From Eutreptiella sp. 'Long Island Sound 2002' (Eukaryota; Euglenozoa; Euglenophyceae; Eutreptiales; Eutreptiaceae), in the NCBI GenBank assembly GCA_964036045.1, contig OZ038398.1, positions 22,658,486 through 22,722,485 of the forward strand: DNA of 64,000 nucleotides, in the 5' to 3' direction. The notes beneath the pieces are model-generated. The model had not been told where the DNA came from. It did no database searches and saw only the letters and a program-made list of their open reading frames with translations. Positions 53,900 through 62,928 of this stretch are shown piece by piece. The number at the start of each line of letters is the position of its first letter. The first letter of the stretch is position 1. A program made the translations under genes and the position numbers.

Positions 53900-55180
53900 T
53901 TCCGGAAGAACCAGAACATCTTCCGGAACCGCCGGAACATGTTCCCGAAGCGCCGGATCATGTTCCGGAAGAACCAGAACATCTTCCGGAAGAACCAGAA
54001 CATCTTCCGGAACCGCCGGAACATGTTCCCGAAGCGCCGGATCATGTTCTGGAACCGCCCGAACATGTTCCGGAAGCGCGGAAACATGTTCCGGAACCGC
54101 CGGAACATGTTCCGGAAGAGCCGGAACATGTTCCGGAAGCGCGGGAACATGTTCCGGAAGCGCCGTAACATGATCCGGAAGCGCCGGAACATGTTCCTGA
54201 AGCGCCGGAACATGTTCCGGAAGTACCGCAACATGTTCCGGCGGTTCCGGAACATGTTCCGGAAGCACCGGAACATGTTCCGGAAGCACAGGAACATGTT
54301 CCGGAACCGCCGGAACATGCTCCGGAACCGCCGGAACATGCTCCAGAACCGCCGGAGCATGTTCCGGAAGCACTGGAGCATGTTCCGGAAGCGCCGAAAA
54401 ATGTTCCGGAACTGCGAGAACATGTTCCAGAAGTGCCGGAACATGTTCCGGAAGCACCGCAACGTGTTCCGGCGGTTCCGGAACATGTTCCGGCGCTTCC
54501 GGAACATGTTCCGGCAGTTCCGGAACATTTTTCGGCGCTTCCGGAACATGTTCCGGCGCTTCGGGAACATGTTCCGGCGCTTCGGGACCACGTTACGGCG
54601 CTTCCGGAACATGTTCCCGCGCTTCCGGAACATGTTCCGGCTCTTCCGGAACATGTTCCGGCGCTTCCGGAACATGTTCCCGCGATTCCGGAACATGTTC
54701 CGAAGCGCGCCGGATCATGTTCCGGTGCTTCCGGAACATGTTCCGGTTCTTCCGGAACATGTTCTGGCGCTTCCGGAACATGTTCCGGCGCTTCCGGAAC
54801 ATGTTCCGGCGGTTCCGGAACATGTTCCGGCGCGCTTTGGAAAATGTTCGGGCGCTTCCGGAACATGTTCCGAAGCGCGCCGGATCATGTTCCGGTGCTT
54901 CCGGAACATGTTCCGGCTCTTTCAGAACATGTTCCGGCGCTTCCAGAACATGTTCCGGCGCTTCCGGAACATGTTGCGGAAGAACTGGAAGATGTTCCGG
55001 AAGCGCCGGAACATGTTCCGGTTCTTCCGGAACATGTTCCGGCGCTTCCGGAACATGCTCCAGTGCTTCCGGAACATGCTCCAGCGGTTCCGGAGCATGT
55101 TCCGGCGGTTCCGGAGCATGTTCCGGCGGTTCCGGAACATGTTCATGTGCTTCCGGAACATGTTTTGGTGCTTCCGGAAC
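53900..55180. repeat. Imperfect inverted repeat within the satellite, centre near 54465
   Basis: Rare forward variants before the centre return as reverse complements after it. CGAAAAATG (54395-54403) pairs with CATTTTTCG (54526-54534), which places a centre at about 54465. CCGTAAC (54163-54169), next to a CGCGGGAAC unit and an AAGAG spacer, pairs with GTTACGG (54592-54598) next to CCCGCGC and CTCTT. The series of GGAGCATG, GGAACATGCTCC and CACAGG units at 54250-54385 pairs with 55060-55180. The differing centres mean blocks of units were inserted or deleted after the inversion. Confidence 0.8.
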
Positions 55181-55600
55181 ATGTTCCGGCGGTTCCGGAA
55201 CATGTTCCGGTGCTTCCGGAACATGTTCCGGTGCTTCCCGAACATGTTCCGGCGGTTCCGGAACATGTTCCGGCGCTTCCGGAACATGTTCCGGCGCTTC
55301 GGGAACATGTTCCGGCGCTTCGGGAACACGTTACGGCGCTTCCGGAACATGTTCCCGCGCTTCCGGAACATGTTCCGGCTCTTCCGGAACATGTTCCGGC
55401 GCTTCCGGAACATGTTCCCGCGATTCCGGAACATGTTCCGAAGCGCGCCGTATCATGTTCCGGTGCTTCCGGAACATGTTCCGGTTCTTCCGGAACATGT
55501 TCTGGCGCTTCCGGAACATGTTCCAGCGCTTCCGGAACATGTTCCGGCGGTTCCGGAACATGTTCCGGCGCGCTTTGGAAAATGTTCGGGCGCTTCCGGA
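54560..55600 (-). repeat. 738-bp direct duplication in the reversed part of block 3
   Basis: The string CGTTACGGCG occurs at 54591 and 55329. It is followed in both copies by CCCGCGCTTCC, CGGCTCTTCC, CCCGCGATTCC, CCGAAGCGCGCCG and, about 230 bp on, by the odd unit GCGCTTTGGAAAATG. Offset is constant at 738 bp, which is 35 units plus 3 bp. Confidence 0.85.
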
Positions 55601-57582
55601 ACATGTTCCGGTGCTTCCGGAACATGTTCCGGCGCTTCCAGAACATGTTCCGGCGCTTCCGGAACATGTTCCGGAAGAACTGGAACATGTTCCGGAAGCG
55701 CCGGAACATGTTCCGGTTCTTCCGGAACATGTTCCGGTGCTTTCAGACCATGTTCCGTTGCTTCCGGAACATGCTCCAGTGCTTCCGGAACATGCTCTAG
55801 TGCTTCCGGAACATGCACCGGCTGTTCCGGAACATGTTCCGGCGCTTCCGGAACATGCTCCGGAGCTTCCGGAACATGCTCCAGTGCTTCCGGAACATGC
55901 ACCGGCTGTTCCGGAACATGTTCTGGCGCTTCCGGAGCATGTTCTGGCGCTTCCGGAACATGTTCCAGTTCTTCCGGAACATGTTCCGGTGCTTCCGGAA
56001 CATGTTCCGGCGGTTGTGGAAGATGTTCCGGCGGTTTGGAAACATGTTCCGGCGGTTGCGGAACATGTTCCGGCGGTTGCGGAACATGTTCCGGTGCTTC
56101 CGGAACATGTTCCAGCGGTTCCGGAACATGTTCCGGCGGTTCCGGAACATGTTCCGGCGCTTCCGGAACATGTTCCGGCGCTTCCGGAACATGTTCCGGT
56201 ACTTCCGGAACATGTTCCGGCGCTTCCGGAACATGTTGCGGCGCTTCCGGAACATGTTCCGGTGCTTCCGGAACATGTTCCGGCGGTTGTGGAACATGTT
56301 CCGGCGCTTCCGGAACATGTTCCGGCGCTTCCGGAACATGCTCCGGCGCTTCCGGAACATGTTGCGGTGCTTCCGGAACATGTTCCGGCGCTTCCGGAAC
56401 ATGTTCTGGTGCTTTCGGAACATGATCCGGCGCTTCCCGAACATGTTCCGGTGCTTCCGGAACATGTTCCTGCGCTTCCGGAACATGATCTGGCGCTTCC
56501 GGAACATGTTCCGGCAGTTCCGGAACATGTTCCGGTACTTGCGGAACATGTTCCGGCGCTTCCGGAACATGCTCCGGCGCTTCCGGAACATGTTGCGGCG
56601 CTTCCGGAACATGTTCCGGCGCTTCCGGAACATGATCCGGCGCTTCCGGAACATGTTCCGGTGCTTCCGGAACATGTTCCTGCGCTTCCAGAACAAGATC
56701 TGGCGCTTCCGGAACATGTTCCGGCAGTTCCGGAACATGTTCCAGTACTTCCGGAACATGTTCCGGCGCTTCCGGAACATGCTCCGGCGCTTCCGGATCA
56801 TGTTGCGGCGCTTCCGGAACATGTTCCGGTGCTTCCGGAACATGTTCCGGCGGTCGTGGAACATGTTCCGGCGGTTCCGGAACATGTTCCGGCGCTTCCG
56901 GAACATGCTCCGGCGGTTCCGGAACATGTTCCGGCGGTTCTCGAACATGTTCCGGCGGTTCGGGAACATGTTCCGGCAATTCCGGAACATGTCCCAGTGC
57001 TTCCGGAACATGTTCCGGAAGCACCGGAGCATGTTCCAGAAGCACAGCCGGAACATGTTCCGGTGCCCCCGGAACATGTTCCCGATCTTCCGGAACATTT
57101 TCCGGTGCTTCCGGAACATGTTCCCGCGCTTCCGGAACATGTTCCGATGCTTCCGGAACATGTTCCGGAAGCGCGGGAACATGTTCCGGTGTTTCCGGAA
57201 CATGATCCGGCGCTTCCGGAACATGTTCTGGTGCTTCCAGAACATGTTCGGGCAGTTCCGGAACATGTTCCGGCGCTTCCGGAACATGCTCCAGTCCTTC
57301 CGGAACATGCTCCGGCTGTTCCGCAACATGTTCTGGCGGTTCTGGAACATGTTCCGGCGCTTCCGGAACATGTTCCGGTGCTTCCGGAACATGTTCCAGT
57401 GCTTCCGGAACATGCTCCGGTGCTTCCGGAACATGTTCCGGCGGTTCCGGAAGGTGTTCCGGCGCTTCCGGAACATGTGTCAGCGCTTCCGGACTATGCA
57501 CCGGTGCTTCCGGAACATGTTCCGGCGGTTCTGGAACATGTTCCGGCGGTTCGGAAACATTTTCCGGCAATTCCTGAACATG

Positions 57583-58857
57583 TTTAACAAAGGGGACAAA
57601 ATCAAAGCGGGCCCAAAAGAGGGCGCAAAATGCCACATCACCCCTGCATTCTCGGGGAGCCCCAACAAAGGGGACAAAATCCCTCACTCTCTGGAGCATA
57701 GCCTTGGCCTTGTCCACCTTCGCTTGTTGCTCTTGGACCCATTCACCCATAGAAGAATGGGTGTCCTCTGGATAGGGGGCATGTAGGAACCACGCCGGGC
57801 GCCCTAGGAATAGCTCATGGGGCGAGTAGCCAGTAGCTGAACTCTCTTGGGAGTTCATCATCAAGGATATGACGGGGAGTAGTCTCACCCAGTCTCTGGT
57901 GCGTTCAGTTTTGCACCATATCCTTACATTCTCCTTGAGGACACGGATCTGTCGCTCACATAGGGGGTTGCTCGTGTGCGAGTAGGGGATCCCCGTAGAC
58001 ACCTGGACATTGAGGGATCTCAGGACCCTCTTGTACCAGCCGGTATCTGAGCGTACTCGTACGTCCTCATCGGAGTTGGTCTCCTTGGGCGCCCCATAGA
58101 CACAAAACCACTCCTCCAGGAGTATCTTGATAGTCTCCTCCCCGGTAATGTGTTTGGTACATGGGAACACCCTGGTAAACCTGGTCAACCCACAGGTTAC
58201 CACGAGGGCGAAGTCATAGCCCCCGAACTTCGGCATCTCCGTGTAGTCCACGTATAGAACACTGTTAGCACAGTGAGGGATGGGCAGGGTCGAGTAGAGA
58301 CCTCTGTCCCTGATATCCCGTGGTTTGCAGGACCCGTACGGGCACTTGTCCACGATAGGCTGGAGGGTTTTCCGCAGTTGGTCGTCAGTCCACGTAGTGT
58401 GGAACCGCTGCTTGAATAGCCTCAGGGTACGGTCAGCAGCCACATGACCGCTGGACTCATGGCTCCACTTCAGCAGCGCTGGGACTCTGTCACTAGGTAC
58501 CACGATGCGGTCCTCGTGCCAGAGGTAGCTCTTGTCCCTCTTCCACTGATCTTGGTTGACAAGGAGGGGTTCGAGGCGTTTCTCCGGCCGCTTGTAGATA
58601 TCCCCAAACTCCTTCAGGTACTCCGATTGTTGGAGTCCATCCAGGGGGCGTATCATAGTCATGTTGAGGTCCAAGTGGACATCCATACGGCTGAACGCCT
58701 CCTTAGCCAGCGCTTCAGACCGGGGACCAATCAGGGCGTCGAAGTTGTTGCGGCTGATGTAGTCTGCACACTCGTTCTTCACTCCCTGGATATGGTGTAC
58801 CGTCAGCCGTAGTTGACTGAGGTAGGTCCACCCACGCCGTGGCTTGGCCTTCTCAGG
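57583..58857 (-). CDS. Ty3/gypsy-type Pol fragment: RNase H end and integrase
   Basis: The frame encodes 424 residues from the Glu at 58852-58854 to the satellite edge, with no stop. Residues about 10-35 are the tail of retroviral-type RNase H (LTVHHIQGVKNECADYISR, equivalent to the usual ADxLSR end). Integrase follows: a zinc-binding region with H132, H137, C171 and C176; then the DDE core with D203 (VDYTEMP, 58246-58248), D264 (SDED, about 58063-58065) and E300 (NPLCERQIR, about 57955-57957), giving D-x35-E; then SATGYSPHELFLGR (about 338-352). Integrase would join element cDNA to host DNA. The Cys pair is C-x4-C where the family has C-x2-C; Tyr173 sits where a Cys would restore it. Recognisable Pol ends near residue 391 (57682). 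Protease, RT, most of RNase H and the integrase C-terminal domain are missing, so this is a non-autonomous remnant with an intact catalytic triad. Confidence 0.92.
57583..58857 (-). mobile_element. Truncated LTR retrotransposon remnant embedded in satellite
   Basis: Only the middle-to-late part of pol survives. No LTR, primer-binding site or polypurine tract is visible, because both ends are satellite: PPEKAK at 58846-58860 on one side and KHVQELPENV at about 57565-57585 on the other. The flanking arrays have opposite orientations (reversed to the left, forward to the right), and there is no target-site duplication. The fragment was therefore trapped or cut out by rearrangement, rather than inserted whole into the array. 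Base composition is ordinary mixed sequence, unlike the satellite. Confidence 0.9.
57586..57681. repeat. 18-bp direct repeat flanking 60 bp at the end of the integrase remnant
   Basis: AACAAAGGGGACAAAATC occurs at 57586-57603 and again, exactly, at 57664-57681, a period of 78 bp. In the Pol frame both copies read DFVPFV. The 60 bp between them is unlike satellite and does not look like an integrase C-terminal domain. It could be a fragment of another tandem repeat (78-bp unit, 1.2 copies) or a small insertion with a duplicated flank. Confidence 0.85.
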
Positions 58858-59030
58858 CGGAAGCGCCGGAACATGTTCCGGAAGCGCCGGAACATGTTCC
58901 GGAAGCGACGGAACATGTTCCGGAAGCGACGCAACAGGTTCCGGAAGCACCGGAACATGTTCCGGAAGCACCGGAACATGTTCCGGAAGCGCCGGAACAT
59001 GTTCCGGAAGCGACGGAACATGTTCCGGAA

Positions 59031-61522
59031 GCGCCGGAACATGTTCTGGAAGCGACGGAACATGTTCCGGAAGCGCTGGAACATGTTCCCGAAGAACCGG
59101 AACATGTTCCGGAAGGACCGGAACATGTTCCGGAAGGACCGAAACATGTTCCGGAAGGACCGAAACATGTTCCGGAAGGACCGGAACATATTCCGGAAGC
59201 ACCGGAAAATGTTCCGGAAGCACCGGAACATGTTCTGGAAGCGCTGGAAGATGTTCCGGGAGGACCGGAACATGTTCCGGAAGGACCGCAACATGTTCCG
59301 GAAGGACCGAAACATGTTTTGGAAGGACCGGAACATGTTCCGGAAGGACCGGAAAATGTTCCGGAAGCACCGGAACATGTTCCGGAAGCGCCGCCCGAAC
59401 ATGTTCCGGAAGCGCCGGAACATGTTCCGGAAGCGCCGGAACATGTTCCGGAAGCGCCGGAACATGTTCTGGAAGGACCGGAACATGTTCTGGAAGCGCT
59501 GGAACATGTTCCGGAAGGACCGGAACATGTTCCGGAAGGACCGGAACATGTTCCGGAAGGACCGAAACATGTTCCGGAAGGACCGGAACATGTTCCGGAA
59601 GCACCGGAACATGTTCCGGAAGCGCCGCCCGAACATGTTCCGGAAGCGCCGGAACATGTTCCGGAAGCGCCGGAACATGTTCCGGAAGCACCGGAACATG
59701 TTCCGGAAGCAACGGAACATGTTCCGGAAGCGCCAGAACATGTTTTGGAAGGACCGGAACATGTTCCGGAAGGACCGGAACATGTTTCTGGAAGCACCGG
59801 AACATGTTCCGGAAGCACCGGAACATGTTCCGGTAGCACCGGAACATGTTCTGGAAGCGCCGGAACATGTTCCGGAAGCGCCGGAACATGTTCCGGAAGC
59901 ACCGGAACATGTTCCGGAAGCACAGGAACATGTTCCGGAAGCACCGGAACATGTTCCGGAAGCGCCGGAACATGTTCCGGAAGCGCCGGAACATGTTCCG
60001 GAAGCACCGGAACATGTTCCGGAAGCACAGGAACATGTTCCGGAAGCGCCGGAACATGTTCCGGAAGCACCGGAACATGTTCCGGAAGGACCGGAACATG
60101 TTCCGGAAGGACCGGAACATGTTCCGGAAGCGCCGGAACATGTTCCGGAAGCGACGGAACATGTTCGGGAAGCGCCGAAACATGTTCCGGAAGCGCCGGA
60201 ACATGTTCCGGAAGCGCCGGAACATGTTCCGGAAGGACCGGAACATGTTCCGGAAGCGCCGGAACATCTTCCTGAAGCGCCGGAACATGTTCCGGAAGCA
60301 CCGGAACATGTTCCGGAAGCGCTGGAACATGTTCCCGAAGAACCGGAACATGTTCCGGAAGGACCGGAACATGTTCCGGAAGGACCGAAACATGTTCCGG
60401 AAGGACCGAAACATGTTCTGGAAGGACCGGAACATATTCCGGAAGCACCGGAAAATGTTCCGGAAGCACCGGAACATGTTCTGGAAGCGCTGGAAGATGT
60501 TCCGGGAGGACCGGAACATGTTCCGGAAGGACCGCAACATGTTCCGGAAGGACCGAAACATGTTTTGGAAGGACCGGAACATGTTCCGGAAGCACCGGAA
60601 AATGTTCCGGAAGCACCGGAACATGTTCCGGAAGCGCCGCCCGAACATGTTCCGGAAGCGCCGGAACATGTTCCGGAAGCGCCGGAACATGTTCCGGAAG
60701 CGCCGGAACATGTTCTGGAAGGACCGGAACATGTTCTGGAAGCGCTGGAACATGTTCCGGAAGGACCGGAACATGTTCCGGAAGGACCGGAACATGTTCC
60801 GGAAGGACCGAAACATGTTCCGGAAGGACCGGAACATGTTCCGGAAGCACCGGAACATGTTCCGGAAGCGCCGCCCGAACATGTTCCGGAAGCGCCGGAA
60901 CATGTTCCGGAAGCGCCGGAACATGTTCCGGAAGCACCGGAACATGTTCCGGAAGCAACGGAACATGTTCCGGAAGCGCCAGAACATGTTTTGGAAGGAC
61001 CGGAACATGTTCCGGAAGGACCGGAACATGTTTCTGGAAGCACCGGAACATGTTCCGGAAGCACCGGAACATGTTCCGGTAGCACCGGAACATGTTCTGG
61101 AAGCGCCGGAACATGTTCCGGAAGCGCCGGAACATGTTCCGGAAGCACCGGAACATGTTCCGGAAGCACAGGAACATGTTCCGGAAGCACCGGAACATGT
61201 TCCGGAAGCGCCGGAACATGTTCCGGAAGCGCCGGAACATGTTCCGGAAGCACCGGAACATGTTCCGGAAGCACAGGAACATGTTCCGGAAGCGCCGGAA
61301 CATGTTCCGGAAGCACCGGAACATGTTCCGGAAGGACCGGAACATGTTCCGGAAGGACCGGAACATGTTCCGGAAGCGCCGGAACATGTTCCGGAAGCGA
61401 CGGAACATGTTCGGGAAGCGCCGAAACATGTTCCGGAAGCGCCGGAACATGTTCCGGAAGCGCCGGAACATGTTCCGGAAGGACCGGAACATGTTCCGGA
61501 AGCGCCGGAACATGTTCCTGAA
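59031..61522 (+). repeat. 1,246-bp tandem duplication
   Basis: Copy 1 is about 59031-60276 and copy 2 about 60277-61522. Matching rare variants lie at a constant offset of 1,246 bp: CCCGAAGAACC at 59088 and 60334, TTTCTGGAAG at 59785 and 61031, CCTGAAGCGC at 60271 and 61517. No unit has been gained or lost. 1,246 is 59 units plus 7 bp; the odd bases come from irregular units such as GCCGCCCGAAC. Confidence 0.92.
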
Positions 61523-61620
61523 GCGCCGGAACATGTTCCGGAAGCACCGGAACATGTTCCGGAAGCACCGGAACATGTTCCGGAAGCACCGGAACATGTT
61601 CCGGAAGCGACAGAACATGT

Positions 61621-62928
61621 TCCGGAAGCGACGGAACATGTTCCGGAAGCACCGGAACATGTTCCGGAAGCGCCGGAACATGTTCCGGAAGCGACGGAAC
61701 ATGTTCCGGAGGCGACGGAACATGTTCCGGAAGCGCTGGAACATGTTCCGGAAGGACCGGAACATGTTCTGGAAGGACCGGAACATGTTCCGGAAGCACC
61801 GGAACATGTTCCGGAAGGACCGAAACATGTTCTGGAAGGACCGGAACATGTTCCGGAAGCTCCGGAAAATGTTCCGGAAGCATCGGAACATGTTCCGGAA
61901 GCGCCGCCGGAACATGTTCCGGAAGCGCCGGAACATGTTCCGGAAGGACCGGAACATGTTCCGGAAGCGCCGGAACGTGTTCCGGAAGCACCGGAACATG
62001 TTCCGGAAGCACCGGAACATGTTCCGGAAGCGCCGGAACATGTTCCGGAAGCGCCGGAACATGTTCCGGAAGCGCCGGAACATGTTCCGGAAGGACCGGA
62101 ACATGTTCCGGAAGCGCCGGAACATGTTCCGGAAGCGCCGGAACATGTTCCGGAAGGACCGGAACATGTTCCGGAAGCACCGGAACATGTTCCGGAAGCA
62201 ACAGAACATGTTCCGGAAGCGCCGGAACATGTTCCGGAAGGACCGGAACATGTTCCGGAAGGACCGGAACATGTTCCGGAAGCGACGGAACATGTTCCGG
62301 AAGCACCGGAACATGTTCCGGAAGCGCCGGAACATGTTCCGGAAGCGACGGAACATGTTCCGGAAGCGACGGAACATGTTCCGGAAGCGCTGGAACATGT
62401 TCCGGAAGGACCGGAACATGTTCTGGAAGGACCGGAACATGTTCCGGAAGCACCGGAACATGTTCCGGAAGGACCGAAACATGTTCTGGAAGGACCGGAA
62501 CATGTTCCGGAAGCTCCGGAAAATGTTCCGGAAGCATCGGAACATGTTCCGGAAGCGCCGCCGGAACATGTTCCGGAAGCGCCGGAACATGTTCCGGAAG
62601 GACCGGAACATGTTCCGGAAGCGCCGGAACGTGTTCCGGAAGCACCGGAACATGTTCCGGAAGCACCGGAACATGTTCCGGAAGCGCCGGAACATGTTCC
62701 GGAAGCGCCGGAACATGTTCCGGAAGCGCCGGAACATGTTCCGGAAGGACCGGAACATGTTCCGGAAGCGCCGGAACATGTTCCGGAAGCGCCGGAACAT
62801 GTTCCGGAAGGACCGGAACATGTTCCGGAAGCACCGGAACATGTTCCGGAAGCAACAGAACATGTTCCGGAAGCGCCGGAACATGTTCCGGAAGGACCGG
62901 AACATGTTCCGGAAGGACCGGAACATGT
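61621..62928 (+). repeat. 654-bp tandem duplication
   Basis: Copy 1 is about 61621-62274 and copy 2 about 62275-62928. GCGCTGGA lies at 61733 and 62387, TCCGGAAAAT at 61861 and 62515, and ACAGAACATG at 62201 and 62855, all at 654 bp. Copies are nearly identical and include the irregular unit GCGCCGCCGG. Parts of the same segment recur less exactly at 63280-63960. Confidence 0.92.

Larger units (their letters stand above)
53431..57582. repeat. 21-bp palindromic satellite, block 3, turning back near 54465
   Basis: Units are forward from 53431 to about 54465 and mostly reversed (CGCTT, CGGTT, TGCTT, TTCTT) from there to the integrase remnant. This block is enriched for variants that are rare elsewhere: AACCG or CGGTT spacers, AAGAA or TTCTT spacers, CATGCTCC cores, CGCGGGAAC, and CATGATCC cores. 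Several units are more divergent than in blocks 1 and 2, so this is probably an older or less homogenised part of the array. Confidence 0.97.

Noticed and set aside
1205-54465. A coded order of AAGCA, AAGCG and AAGGA spacers
   Set aside because: I looked for a regular alternation or longer fixed pattern of spacers. Order is shared only between segmental copies; outside these it looks irregular.
58444-58812. A plus-strand open frame of 122 codons opposite the integrase remnant
   Set aside because: It is the antisense of the clearly recognisable RNase H and integrase frame and shows no domain of its own.
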